DNA of 60,979 nucleotides from Nonomuraea guangzhouensis (GTDB lineage: Bacteria > Actinomycetota > Actinomycetes > Streptosporangiales > Streptosporangiaceae): contig NZ_JAHKRM010000039.1 of NCBI RefSeq assembly GCF_019396345.1, positions 65,982 to 126,960 of the forward strand. Reading direction: 5' to 3'. The translations under genes and the position numbers were made by a program. Below the pieces are notes generated by a model, which saw only the letters and a program-made list of their open reading frames with translations, searched no databases and had not been told where the DNA came from. Positions 27,378 to 36,828 of this stretch are shown here, one piece after another (the first letter of the stretch is position 1; every line of letters begins with the position of its first letter).

Positions 27378-28162
27378 ACATCGACGCCAGCCGACTCTGG
27401 CAACGCGCCCACGAACTCGGCGACGGTGATTTCGCTGCGGCGGTGGCGGCCATCATCGGCCCGCCTCCGGAATCCGAGGCCGCCGCTCCCATCGATGCTG
27501 ACACGCTGACCGCCGCACAGATGATCTCCTTGCAGATCATGCTGGATCTACCAGCGTGGACATGCGTAGCCAATTACAACAACGGCCACTTCATTCCCGC
27601 CGCGCTGCAACAGCCCTACGCCGACGCGCGAGCGCTGCACGTGGCTCTGACCGCGTTCGGCCCGCTGACCGACGGGGACATCAGGGACGCCTTCGGCTGG
27701 GACGCCCACCAATATCACGCCGCCGAGCAGACGCTGCACCGCCTCTTGATCGGCAGCGGCCACCACCTGGTGCGCGCCGGAGACCTGGTGATGCTGCAAC
27801 CGGAGCAGCACGTGCTGCCCGGGCAGGTGGCGCGTCGCCTGGCCGCCCGGCAAGTGGACCTTCGCGGCGACGTGTCGACGCGCGAGGCAGGGATACTCAT
27901 CGCCGCCGTGCGGCGGCGCCAGCGTCCGTCCTCCCGGCGCCCAGTGACTCTCTCTCCTGCCTGCCACGCACTGCTCGCGCAGCGCGGCATCGCCACCGCC
28001 GATGCCGACGCGGGCGACACCAACCCGCACCAGGATGAGGAGCAACGCGTCAGGCTCACCCTGCACCCCGATGTCGTCTTCGCCTTCGACCTGGACGAGA
28101 GGCCGATGCCCGACCTTCGGCCCAGCGCAGCACCCGGTCAGCCCTCAGGGGAGCGGTCATGA
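27374..28162 (+). CDS. Unknown transposon-associated protein Y
   Basis: A 262-residue protein from ATG 27374, overlapping X and Z by ATGA. The middle contains winged-helix-like pieces (ALTAFGPLTDGDIRDAFGW, AEQTLHRLLIGSGHHLVRAG), so DNA binding is plausible. The tail VRLTLHPDVVFAFDLDERP matches CSLHPDLLFALLLTDAP of the paralogue at 29301-30044, while the N-terminal halves differ strongly. I do not recognise the family. Confidence 0.7.
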   Translation: MNIDASRLWQRAHELGDGDFAAAVAAIIGPPPESEAAAPIDADTLTAAQMISLQIMLDLPAWTCVANYNNGHFIPAALQQPYADARALHVALTAFGPLTDGDIRDAFGWDAHQYHAAEQTLHRLLIGSGHHLVRAGDLVMLQPEQHVLPGQVARRLAARQVDLRGDVSTREAGILIAAVRRRQRPSSRRPVTLSPACHALLAQRGIATADADAGDTNPHQDEEQRVRLTLHPDVVFAFDLDERPMPDLRPSAAPGQPSGERS

Positions 28163-29259
28163 CACCGCAACCCCCCAAGCGATCGAACCAATCCGACGCC
28201 GCCGCCTTGGACGAGGTAGAAGAGCTCAGCACGAGTCTGAGCACGATCGCGCCGGCCGGCCGACTCCGCGCCCGTCTGCTGCAACGCGACCCGCACAGCG
28301 GCCCAGCTCTGGATGAGACCTTGGTCGCCACCGCAGCATGGCTGGCGAACAAGGACCCCGACATCCGCGCGGACCAGTTGGGACAGCTACGCTCCTGGCT
28401 GCGCCACTGTGAACGTGAACACGTGCATCCACTGCGCGCCCAGGTGTGGGACGTGATCCGATGGCTGGACTCGCTGGCGCCCGGCCGGACGCCCACAGCC
28501 GTGCCCAGCGCTCTGGCCTCGCTACGCTCGTGGTACTCCCAACTGCACCACCGCGGCATCTGCGCTAGCCATCCCGCCGCTGACCTGTGCCGCGCTCCCA
28601 CCGTAGCCGCCCACGAGCCGTCAGGCACCCACGGCGTCTCCGCCAGCGCAACCCTGGTCGACTATGCCGAGGGCCACGCCGTGGCGTGCGGCGATGAAAC
28701 GGAATGGAACGAGACGAACTGGCGTGACGCAGCGCTGATAGCCATCTGGTTCCACACCGCCATCGCACCACCGGCGCTGCTGGACCTGGACCTGGCTGAA
28801 CTGCAATGGAAGCCGGGAACCACACACGCACCAGAGCGAGGCGCGGCCTGGCATGGCGATCACGAACGTGACCGGGTGCCGCTGGCCGGTCAGCCGGCCC
28901 GCCTGCTGGTGCGCTACCTCACGCGTCGCGCGGCCCGCCAGCGGCTGCCCCTTGAGCAGTTGCTCGGCCCGCTCCTGGCCACCGCGCCGCTCCAGCGAAC
29001 GCCCGACCAACGCCTGACGGACATGGAGGTGATCAACATCCTGGCGCGGTTCGCCCCGGAGTGCGGCCTGCCTCCCCGAGCTGGCCTCACGCCCTGCCCG
29101 ACCGGGCACACCGACGCGGACCACCGGCCCGCGCCCCGCACGATACATGCTCCCGGAGACGCTGACGGGGAGCCGAGCGGTGCTCCGCTACGCTGGGGCG
29201 CCTTGACGATCAAAAGCCATCGTGGTGATCAGCCCATCGCGGGTCCGGTCATATCGTAG
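28159..29259 (+). CDS. Protein Z: tyrosine-recombinase-like, catalytic Arg missing
   Basis: A 366-residue protein from ATG 28159. Residues 50-150 resemble a core-binding domain (TAAWLANKDPDIRADQLGQL; SALASLRSWYSQLHHRGI). From 185 on, WRDAALIAIWFHTAIAPPAL aligns with the segment that in active enzymes reads A..L..Y.TGLR..EL; here the Arg position is Ala/Pro. I also see no clear HxxR or catalytic Tyr box. It may be a recombinase-derived DNA-binding protein rather than an enzyme. It is last in the tnsB-tnsC-X-Y-Z operon and ends 42 bp from the convergent Y' gene. Confidence 0.65.
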   Translation: MTPQPPKRSNQSDAAALDEVEELSTSLSTIAPAGRLRARLLQRDPHSGPALDETLVATAAWLANKDPDIRADQLGQLRSWLRHCEREHVHPLRAQVWDVIRWLDSLAPGRTPTAVPSALASLRSWYSQLHHRGICASHPAADLCRAPTVAAHEPSGTHGVSASATLVDYAEGHAVACGDETEWNETNWRDAALIAIWFHTAIAPPALLDLDLAELQWKPGTTHAPERGAAWHGDHERDRVPLAGQPARLLVRYLTRRAARQRLPLEQLLGPLLATAPLQRTPDQRLTDMEVINILARFAPECGLPPRAGLTPCPTGHTDADHRPAPRTIHAPGDADGEPSGAPLRWGALTIKSHRGDQPIAGPVIS

Positions 29260-29300
29260 GCGTCTGCGGCTGGAACGGCTGTCGGTCACGCAGCACAACC

Positions 29301-30044
29301 TCATAGAGGGCGCCCGGCACGGCCATGTTGCGACCCTTCAGGCAGCTCCGCCGTCGCTGTTGCCGGGCCCGGTTCCGGCGGGCCGCAAGGCGCGGGCGCA
29401 TCGGTGAGCAGCAGCGCGAATAACAAATCGGGGTGTAGGGAGCAGGAGATGGCCGGATCGACAGCGGGGGCCGCCGGCGGTTGATCATCATGCGGCATCG
29501 ACATGCTCACCTGGTGCAGGAGTGTCAACAGGGGCACACAATCTTCGACGGTAAGTGGGTTGGCTCGCGCACGGACAGCCGATAGGGCACTGGTCGCGTA
29601 CGGGCTGGGAAAGCGGCTGGCGATGAGATAACCGTCCTGCTCACGCAGCAACGCGAAGGGGGTCTTCTGCAGGCGCCGGGTGAGCGTATCCACAGCGGTC
29701 ACGACCCGGTCGACGGGCCAGCGCAGCACGATCGACAGCGTCTCGACCGACACCGGGCGGGGCCGGGAACGCGGGGCGAGTAACGCCTCGAGAACGTCGG
29801 CATCTGCAGGGTGTTCGCTCAGCGCATTGGGGACAGCGACGATGAGGTCGGCGGGATGCAGCCCGAGAGATTCGGCAATCTCGCACAGCCACGCGAGCGT
29901 GACCCGATCGGGGCGCAGCACACGGTGCAAGTCACGGAGATGGATGCCGATTTCGGCGACGAAGACGGCGTCGTCCCAGCCAAGCTCGGCAGCGCGCGAC
30001 TCGATGAGCGCGAGGTCGAGCGTGTAGACGGTGGGAGAGGTCAT
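29301..30044 (-). CDS. Y', diverged paralogue of transposon protein Y
   Basis: A 247-residue protein from ATG 30044, whose ATGA overlaps the stop of X'. The N-terminal half looks like an XRE-type helix-turn-helix (FVAEIGIHLRDLHRVLRPDR, LAWLCEIAESLGLHPADLI). A winged-helix-like middle (SVETLSIVLRWPVDRVVTAV) follows. The C-terminal block CSLHPDLLFALLLTDAP matches Y. So Y and Y' share the tail and probably the winged-helix part, while Y' carries an extra DNA-binding domain. Confidence 0.7.
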   Translation of the reverse strand: MTSPTVYTLDLALIESRAAELGWDDAVFVAEIGIHLRDLHRVLRPDRVTLAWLCEIAESLGLHPADLIVAVPNALSEHPADADVLEALLAPRSRPRPVSVETLSIVLRWPVDRVVTAVDTLTRRLQKTPFALLREQDGYLIASRFPSPYATSALSAVRARANPLTVEDCVPLLTLLHQVSMSMPHDDQPPAAPAVDPAISCSLHPDLLFALLLTDAPAPCGPPEPGPATATAELPEGSQHGRAGRPL

Positions 30045-31552
30045 GGGTACCCTCCTTGATCTGCCGAAAGGCACTGTCCGCTGTCGCCGTCCCGCTCGTG
30101 AAGCGATCGGCCGACCTGCCAGCAGCCGGCGAGAGCGTGCCAGGAACGGTGGACAGGCCGACCGGCGAAGGCGTCGGCTGCCAGCAGCACACCGCACACC
30201 TCGGCAGCCGACTCCAGTCGCTCTCCATTGCGGCCGATGACCTTTGCCAGGCGCTGACCGGCTCGCACAGGCGCCAGGCAGCCGAAGACTTTGGCGGCCA
30301 CCACTAGATCGCGCCCATGCCGGGGGATGCCGAAGCGATCGTGACCCATCGTTACGAAGCCGGCTTCGTCGTCGATCGCCTCGACTCTCAGTTGCGCCAC
30401 AACGCTCGCGGGCTCGCCTGTGATCACGGCCATGCTCAGCGCGGCGGCTACCCAGGGGTGAGCTATCTGGTTACGGATCCGGCCGGCCACCACGGGGGTG
30501 AACCCTTGCGGGCCAAAGCCAGGACCGTGTGCTGTGCTCAGATCTTCGGGCGGGCTCAACAGCAACCCATGGCGGAGAAATGCTGCCTGGGCGCCGCGGA
30601 TGCGGGCCACAGCGTGGCCGGCGGTGGGCGCGTCGGCCACCAACCCGGACAAGAACGCTTGCAGTCCGATGTCATGCCACAGGAGAGGGTAGCGGTCAGG
30701 AGGGCCGCCCAACCTCGGCAGCGTTATCCTCGGCAGCCGTCCCAAGAGCTGGTCGGTCAGAGTGAGCCCGTCGAACAGGCCGATGGTGGTACTGGCAGGA
30801 AGAAGGCGCGGCTGGGGCGCGGGAGTGTGATGGCGCAGCCATCGGCAGGCGGCCTGAAGGCCGTGCCGATACTCGGCATCGACCCGGGCGAACTCGGCAC
30901 TACTCAATCGCCGGTAGGCATCGGCGCGATACCAGGGCAGTGATGCCGCTACCGTGTGCGGAAAGTCTTCGGCGCGTTCATCGCGCTGACCGATAGCACC
31001 GCTCACCTCCGCGCTGCTGTGCGCGGTGGTGAGCCCAGTCGCAGGCTCGACAGCGGGCGCGGCCGGAAACTCGCTGTGGGGATCGAAGCTGATGCGGTAG
31101 TCAACACCTGTCAGCTGGCCGCGTAGCGACGCCGCGATGTGACGGCGATGATGCACCAAGACCAGGTGCACGCCGCTCGCCGAGCGCAGCTCGAGCAGCA
31201 GTCGCCAGCGCCGAGCGGTCAGCAGATGAGCACGCAGCACGACCAACGTCGTGATATGCGCGATTCGCATCCAGGTGGCCACGGCCGCCCAAGCCGAGGC
31301 GGAGTCCGGTAACTGCTCGACGGTCAGCCGAATCGCTCGCTTGCCCAGGGCTAACAGCAGATCCTGGGCCAGGACCTGATCCCCACTGGCCGCAGGCGTC
31401 GGATGCACCGCCACACAGCCGTGGTCGGGCGCGTGCGCCGCCAGCGCCGCATCGATGACAGCGCGTTCATCCTGCGGATCCAGCAGAACCGTCACCGGGG
31501 GCGCGCTCACAGCAGCGAGGGGGTGAGCGTACTCATCGCTGGCCCACGACAT
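30041..31552 (-). CDS. X', diverged paralogue of transposon protein X
   Basis: A 503-residue protein. I chose ATG 31552 because GGAGGA lies 6 bp upstream; the frame stays open to 31600. It follows X in order: VTVLLDPQDERAVIDAALAA, TTLVVLRAHLLTARRWRLLL, GVHLVLVHHRR, then YRADAYRRLSSAEFARVDA, RIRGAQAAFLRHGLLLSPPE and AALSMAVITGEPASVVAQLR. Identity to X is moderate, so the duplication is old. Promoter expected in 31553-31670. The convergent layout X'-Y' against X-Y-Z suggests two versions of the same pair within one element. Confidence 0.75.
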   Translation of the reverse strand: MSWASDEYAHPLAAVSAPPVTVLLDPQDERAVIDAALAAHAPDHGCVAVHPTPAASGDQVLAQDLLLALGKRAIRLTVEQLPDSASAWAAVATWMRIAHITTLVVLRAHLLTARRWRLLLELRSASGVHLVLVHHRRHIAASLRGQLTGVDYRISFDPHSEFPAAPAVEPATGLTTAHSSAEVSGAIGQRDERAEDFPHTVAASLPWYRADAYRRLSSAEFARVDAEYRHGLQAACRWLRHHTPAPQPRLLPASTTIGLFDGLTLTDQLLGRLPRITLPRLGGPPDRYPLLWHDIGLQAFLSGLVADAPTAGHAVARIRGAQAAFLRHGLLLSPPEDLSTAHGPGFGPQGFTPVVAGRIRNQIAHPWVAAALSMAVITGEPASVVAQLRVEAIDDEAGFVTMGHDRFGIPRHGRDLVVAAKVFGCLAPVRAGQRLAKVIGRNGERLESAAEVCGVLLAADAFAGRPVHRSWHALAGCWQVGRSLHERDGDSGQCLSADQGGYP

Positions 31553-32316
31553 AACGGCTCCTCCGATCGGCTCCCGTGCGGGCTCGGCATAGCCGGGCAC
31601 GGTTCTGCTTCGGTCTCAACACCATCCTGATGGCGCATCGTTCAGCTGATCAATGCTTTGAGTAATCTGCTGCGCCGTCTCGTTGCAGACGATGCCCATG
31701 ATGAGACGGCGCAGATCACCGCCCCAAACAAACGATCAACTAGAGAAAGCCTGAAGGGCTTAACGGCCGGCTGAAGGGCTTCGACCCCGATCCCGCACCG
31801 AGCGACACCACAACCGAACTCGACGATCACAACACCGCCGACTCGCCGATCCCCACAGGGAAAGCGCCACCAGGACCTCCAGCCACGATCCAGAACGTCA
31901 ACACGCAGCACCACTCCGGCCCCGAGCTTCGCCATCTCCAGCGGCGCGATTCTCGTGCTCCTCCAGCCGGCCGGGCCGCCGCAGACGGCGCGGCCTGACC
32001 AGAAGAACATGGCACGGACGTCCGTGCCTGGCGTGCCGCCGAGAAGCTTTCTCCTCGTGGAGGCAATCGTCGCATCTTAAGATTACTGATGCGATGTCTC
32101 ATGAGGGAAAATTCGCTATTGATTTCGAAATCCATATTTTTGAAGAGATCACCTGGCTCCCTTCGACCTGTTGATGGCCGGGAGCACCGAAATTAGGAGG
32201 GCCGCTATTAGATGCGTGCGGGCATCCCTTACGGCCACTTTGGCTGCGATACTTGAGCAGTTGTTGCTGATCATGCATTCTGAAGGGCTGGGCTGTCAGA
32301 AGGGTGACCTTTCGTT
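31553..32316. other. 764-bp gap, probable right edge of the transposon block
   Basis: No gene is supported. A plus-strand frame (about 31745-31998) looks partly coding (TIQNVNTQHHSGPELRHLQ) but has a stop where a start is needed. AAGGGCTT-type repeats occur at 31754 and 31772 (CTGAAGGGCTT). GC drops in 32060-32160, which is unusual here and may hold the promoter of the helicase gene. No terminus matching the region left of tnsB was recognised. Confidence 0.4.
31671..31713. repeat. 11-bp inverted repeat
   Basis: TGCGCCGTCTC (31671-31681) and GAGACGGCGCA (31703-31713) are perfect inverted copies with a 21-bp loop. The similarity extends outwards imperfectly (AATCTGC/GATCACC side). It lies upstream of X' and could be an operator, a terminator or a transposase-binding site. 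Confidence 0.5.
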
Positions 32317-35300
32317 ATGCAGTCATCAACCGCGAGAACTGCCCAAGACCCCAAAGTCCTCGAGACCACCATACACCTCGTCAGTTACCTACGTGATCTC
32401 GCTCGTGCCGGAAAGAAACCGATTCGCGACTGCCGTGATTACCCGAACGTCTGGTGGCTCGCCGAGTTGCCCGAGGACACACCTGTTCATCGCGACCACA
32501 GCGATGAGATTCTTCTGGAATTGGCGTACGAGCCTCACTTGCCTCCGCCCGATCCGCCGCCTGCCCTCGATGGCCGTGTCGACCCTCGCCAGCTTGCCAA
32601 TCCATGGGGCAGTGCGCCGGCTTTTCGTGATCCGCCTCCGCAGCGAGAGCCTGTCCCTGCAAGCGGCACACCTGCGATCCCCGCGCCCGGCAGTGAGCCC
32701 GGCAGTGAGCCCGGCAGTGAGCCCGGCGCGGCCGCAGGTAAGGCCTGGCTGGATGCCTGGCATCGATGGGCTGAAGCCGAGCGGCGCGCGCAGCCGCGTC
32801 GTGACCTCTATCAGGAACTCCTGTCTGCGGCCCGTCAGATCGATCAGCACGACGACACTCTCGAAGCCGTACTCGGAGTCGGGCTGCTACGCGCGGCACC
32901 GCAGGATAGGAAGAAAGTCCACCGCCATCTGATCACCGTCAGGGTCGAACTTCTCATCAACCGCGAAACGACCACCATCACCGTGAAACTCGCTCAAGAA
33001 GCGATACCGCGGTTTGAGGACCGGCAGTTTCTCGAAGCGGAGGACGGTTTCGCTGCCGATCGAGTCGAACCGTTGTGGAAGGCGCTTCAGAAAAGAGGGC
33101 ATCACCCGCTCTCCGATGATATATGCGACTTGCTCGAAGAATGGCATTCCCGGGCATTCGGCTATTCAGCACAGTTCGACCGGACCTGGAGCAAGCCGGA
33201 TCCGGAAGATGAGACCCCCATCACCGCCGTCGCGCCCGCGCTGATCATCCGTGAGCGCGACAGCGATCTCCTCGTCGAGTGCTACCAGCACATCCTCGAA
33301 ACACTGGAAAAACCTGACATTCCCGCTCCCCTCGGGCTCGCCCAGCTGGTCTTCGATCTGGAGAAGGACGAGCGCATCGCATGGCGCACCAGCTCTGGCC
33401 AGCAGGCCGATCTCCTTCTCGGCGATGATCCGCTGTTCCCGCTGCCCACCAACGCAGCCCAGCGTTCAGTGCTGCAACGGCTGCAGCACGACACCGCTGT
33501 CGTCGTCCAAGGACCTCCCGGAACCGGTAAGACGCACACCATCGCCAACCTCATGGCCGCCTTGCTGGCACGCGGCAAACGCGTCCTGGTCACCAGCGCG
33601 AAGGACCAGGCATTGAAGGTCGTGCGCGACCAGCTCCCGTCTGCTCTTCAGGACCTGTGCGTGCAGTTCTCCCACCGTTACGCCAAGGGCTCCGACGTGC
33701 TGGTACGTACCATTTCGGCCTTGTCGGACCGGGTGGCGAGCAGTGATGCGACAGAGATCCGCCACATCATCGCCACGCTGCATGATCAGCGGGCCCAGAC
33801 ACTCCACCAGCGTGCCCATCTCCAAGAGCAGGTCTTCCAACTTCGTGAGAGCGAAACGCTCACGTTCAGCCCATCTCCAGGGTATGAGGGCACGCGAGCC
33901 GACATCGTCGAAGCCGTGCGACAGCAGGCCTCCGTGTTCGGCTGGATCGATCCACTTCCGGATCCGGCGCCGCCGGATCCGCCCCTGAGGGAGACGGAAG
34001 CACGGGAACTCGCCAATCTGCTGGGCGGAGCGGATCCGGATCGACTCCGGTTGTCGCGCGAATTTCTGCCCGCCGAGAGCGATCTGCTGTCGCCAGCCGA
34101 ATTCCGCGCCTTCGTCGCGGCGACGGCAAGTGAGCACGAACCCGGACCGACTCCGCTCGGCGAGCAACTGGCAGCGCTTCCGGCCGATCAAGTCGAGGCC
34201 ATCGATGTGCACTGCAACATGGCGCTGGACGCTTTGCACCGGCTCGGCATGCCCGACCGCGCTGCTCGGTGGGACGACACCGATTGGCGCACCACCGCAT
34301 TGAGGTGCGGCCTGTCACAACGAGACCAATCGCTGTGGCGGACCCTGGAGCAGATGACACACAAGGCCGTAGGCCAGCAGCGAGAACTCACCGGCCTCGG
34401 GCCTCGCCATGTCGTCCTCGCTCCCGCTGAACTCGACGTCAAACGCGCGAGAGTCAGCGCGGCACACGACCTGAGCCAATACCTGGCCAACAGGGCTCAA
34501 CGTGGCCTAATCAGACCCAAGGCGGTCCGGAGCGCCGAACGGCTCCTGGCCGGATGCAGCGTCGACGGCCAGCCACCACAGAGCTACAAGAGTGTCGAAG
34601 CCTTGCTGATACATCTCGAAGCCGAGGCTCTCGTCGCCCTCTTGGATGAGTACTGGCAGCACGCCGGTGTTATCCCCAGACCAGGTCCGCTGATCGCGCG
34701 GTTGTCCGACCTGTGCGATCGAGCCAGCGACTTGACCGCGATAATGTCATTCGTCGGCGCCATCCAACATATTGGCGCCACATTGCGATACAACCGCCTG
34801 CGCCACCTCATCCAGGCAGCTGACGGATGGGACGAACTGCTCGAGAACATCGCGTGGAGCCGACGCCAGATCATAGCCAGGCATGCCACCACAGAGCTGG
34901 ACCTCATCGCCGCCAAACTCACACCGCGACCGAACGAGACCGCAGCGGCCGTGACGCAGACCCTGCAGCGCGCTGTCCACGATCGGGACACACATGCATA
35001 TGAGCACGGGGCCGATGCGCTCTCGGCCGCCATCATCAGGAAGGATGAGCAGCGACGCTGCGACGGGCTGCTGGACCAACTCCGGGCGGCGCACCCGCGG
35101 GCAGCCGCAGCCATCGCCGCCTCACCCACCGCTCCAAGCTGGACCGACCGGCTGGCCACCTTCGCGGCTGCATGGCACTGGGGCAGGGCCGCTGCGTACT
35201 GCCGCCGGTTCAGCGATCCCGACCTGGACCGGAAACTCACCTCCGCGCTGGAGGAAGCCGAACAAGCCGTCGGCGACATCACCGCCGAGCTGGCCGCGCA

Positions 35301-36828
35301 AGAAGCCTGGCTGCGCTGCCTGACGCGCATGACACAGCAGCAACGACAAGGCCTGCAGGCCTACAAAAACCGGGTGAACGAGCTGGGCAAGGGCACGAGC
35401 AAACGCTACGCCGAGCGGTATCGCCAAGGCGTGCGCGATGCCATGGCCATCGCCCGGGAGGCGGTTCCGGCATGGATCATGCCGCTGCCGCTGGTCGTGG
35501 AGACCATCCAGCCCGACCCCGACTGCTTCGACGTCGTCATCGTCGACGAGGCCAGCCAGATGCGGGTCGATTCCGCCTTCCTGCTCTGGCTCGCGCCACA
35601 TGTCATCGTCGTCGGCGACGACCAGCAGTGCACTCCCTCGATGATCTCCTACGGTGAGCTGAAGCCCATCCACGACCGGATCGACCAGCACCTGCCGGAT
35701 CTGCGGCCGGCCTTCCTCGACGACTTCGCCCCCACCTCGAACCTGTACGCGCTGCTTCGAGCACGCTTTCCCGACGTCGTCCTGCTCACCGATCACTACC
35801 GGTGCATGCCCGAGATCATCGGCTGGTCCTCCAAGCAGTTCTACCGTGACAACCTCGTTCCGCTGCGCCAATTCGGCGCCGAACGACTCGACCCGCTCCA
35901 GGTCGTGAACGTCGAAGGCGGCCACGTCGAAGGCGTCGAGCATCGGATCAGGAATGAGCCCGAGGCTAAGCAGATCGTGGACACGCTGGGCAGGCTTTTT
36001 GCCGATCCTCACTACTCCAACAAGACCTTCGGCGTCATCGTGCTCCAGGGAGACGGCCAGGTCCGCCTCCTGGAACGCCTTATCAACGAGCACATTGACG
36101 CCGCCGACATCGAGCGTCACGACCTGCGCTGGGGACAACCGCCGGACTTCCAGGGCGACCAGCGTGATGTGATCCTCCTGTCGATGGTCGTCACGGACCC
36201 TCCCAAGATCGCCAGCAGCACAGTCCAGCAGCAGCGGTTCAACGTGGCGGCGAGCCGAGCACGCGACCAGATGTGGCTGTTCACCTCAATCCCGGCCCAC
36301 CGTCTCAAGCACGACGATCTGCGGTATTCGCTGCTGACGTGGATGTCCGACCCGGCGCTCAACGAGTTCGGTCAACAAGAACCGGCTGATGTCTCCCCTG
36401 ACAGCCTTCAGCGGCCCTTCGAATCGCTCTTCGAGCAACGCGTCTATCTCCGTATCCGCGAGCGCGGCTACCGCGTCGTGCCGCAGGTACCCGCCGGCGG
36501 CAAGCACATCGACCTGGTGGTGGTCGGCTCGAAAGGCAGGCTCGGCGTCGAATGCGACGGCCGCTTCTGGCACACCACCCCCGACCAAGTACGCCACGAC
36601 ATCCGCAGGGAGCAGGAGCTCCGGCGCGCGCGCTGGGAGTTGTGGCGGCTTCGAGAAAGCGACTTCTACCTCGACCCCGACCGCGCCCTGGAGCCCCTGT
36701 GGCGCGAACTCGACAGGCGCGATATCAGACCCGGAGCCATCCAGACCCGAAAGCCGGCAAGACCCTCGCCCTGGCAGCCCATCACCCTGCACGACGGCGA
36801 AGAGAGGAACCGCGATGGAACGCCTTGA
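32317..36828 (+). CDS. SF1 helicase with C-terminal Vsr/DUF559-like nuclease domain
   Basis: A 1,503-residue protein from ATG 32317. Walker A is QGPPGTGKTHTIANL (GPPGTGKT 399-406). A long helical insert follows. Motif II is VVIVDEASQM (DE at about 1077-1078), then motifs VVGDDQQCTPS, LTDHYRCMPEI and FNVAASRARDQMWLF, as in UPF1-like SF1B helicases. The last 110 residues (RIRERGYRVVPQVPAGGKHI, DLVVVG, LGVECDGRFWH) form a Vsr-like PD-(D/E)xK nuclease. A Pro-Gly repeat GSEPGSEPGSEPG lies at about 128-140. Helicase-Vsr fusions of this type (as in Hhe) are known anti-phage proteins; the assignment here is by architecture. The next gene overlaps it by 14 bp. Confidence 0.88.
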   Translation: MQSSTARTAQDPKVLETTIHLVSYLRDLARAGKKPIRDCRDYPNVWWLAELPEDTPVHRDHSDEILLELAYEPHLPPPDPPPALDGRVDPRQLANPWGSAPAFRDPPPQREPVPASGTPAIPAPGSEPGSEPGSEPGAAAGKAWLDAWHRWAEAERRAQPRRDLYQELLSAARQIDQHDDTLEAVLGVGLLRAAPQDRKKVHRHLITVRVELLINRETTTITVKLAQEAIPRFEDRQFLEAEDGFAADRVEPLWKALQKRGHHPLSDDICDLLEEWHSRAFGYSAQFDRTWSKPDPEDETPITAVAPALIIRERDSDLLVECYQHILETLEKPDIPAPLGLAQLVFDLEKDERIAWRTSSGQQADLLLGDDPLFPLPTNAAQRSVLQRLQHDTAVVVQGPPGTGKTHTIANLMAALLARGKRVLVTSAKDQALKVVRDQLPSALQDLCVQFSHRYAKGSDVLVRTISALSDRVASSDATEIRHIIATLHDQRAQTLHQRAHLQEQVFQLRESETLTFSPSPGYEGTRADIVEAVRQQASVFGWIDPLPDPAPPDPPLRETEARELANLLGGADPDRLRLSREFLPAESDLLSPAEFRAFVAATASEHEPGPTPLGEQLAALPADQVEAIDVHCNMALDALHRLGMPDRAARWDDTDWRTTALRCGLSQRDQSLWRTLEQMTHKAVGQQRELTGLGPRHVVLAPAELDVKRARVSAAHDLSQYLANRAQRGLIRPKAVRSAERLLAGCSVDGQPPQSYKSVEALLIHLEAEALVALLDEYWQHAGVIPRPGPLIARLSDLCDRASDLTAIMSFVGAIQHIGATLRYNRLRHLIQAADGWDELLENIAWSRRQIIARHATTELDLIAAKLTPRPNETAAAVTQTLQRAVHDRDTHAYEHGADALSAAIIRKDEQRRCDGLLDQLRAAHPRAAAAIAASPTAPSWTDRLATFAAAWHWGRAAAYCRRFSDPDLDRKLTSALEEAEQAVGDITAELAAQEAWLRCLTRMTQQQRQGLQAYKNRVNELGKGTSKRYAERYRQGVRDAMAIAREAVPAWIMPLPLVVETIQPDPDCFDVVIVDEASQMRVDSAFLLWLAPHVIVVGDDQQCTPSMISYGELKPIHDRIDQHLPDLRPAFLDDFAPTSNLYALLRARFPDVVLLTDHYRCMPEIIGWSSKQFYRDNLVPLRQFGAERLDPLQVVNVEGGHVEGVEHRIRNEPEAKQIVDTLGRLFADPHYSNKTFGVIVLQGDGQVRLLERLINEHIDAADIERHDLRWGQPPDFQGDQRDVILLSMVVTDPPKIASSTVQQQRFNVAASRARDQMWLFTSIPAHRLKHDDLRYSLLTWMSDPALNEFGQQEPADVSPDSLQRPFESLFEQRVYLRIRERGYRVVPQVPAGGKHIDLVVVGSKGRLGVECDGRFWHTTPDQVRHDIRREQELRRARWELWRLRESDFYLDPDRALEPLWRELDRRDIRPGAIQTRKPARPSPWQPITLHDGEERNRDGTP

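Noticed and set aside
31671..31713. Inverted repeat as right end of the tnsB transposon
   Set aside because: No matching sequence was found left of tnsB, and the arms do not start with the TGT/ACA typical of Tn7-like ends; kept only as an inverted repeat.
32690..32735. Short tandem repeat (GGCAGTGAGCCC units) considered as CRISPR-like
   Set aside because: It has no spacers and codes for the GSEPG linker of the helicase protein.
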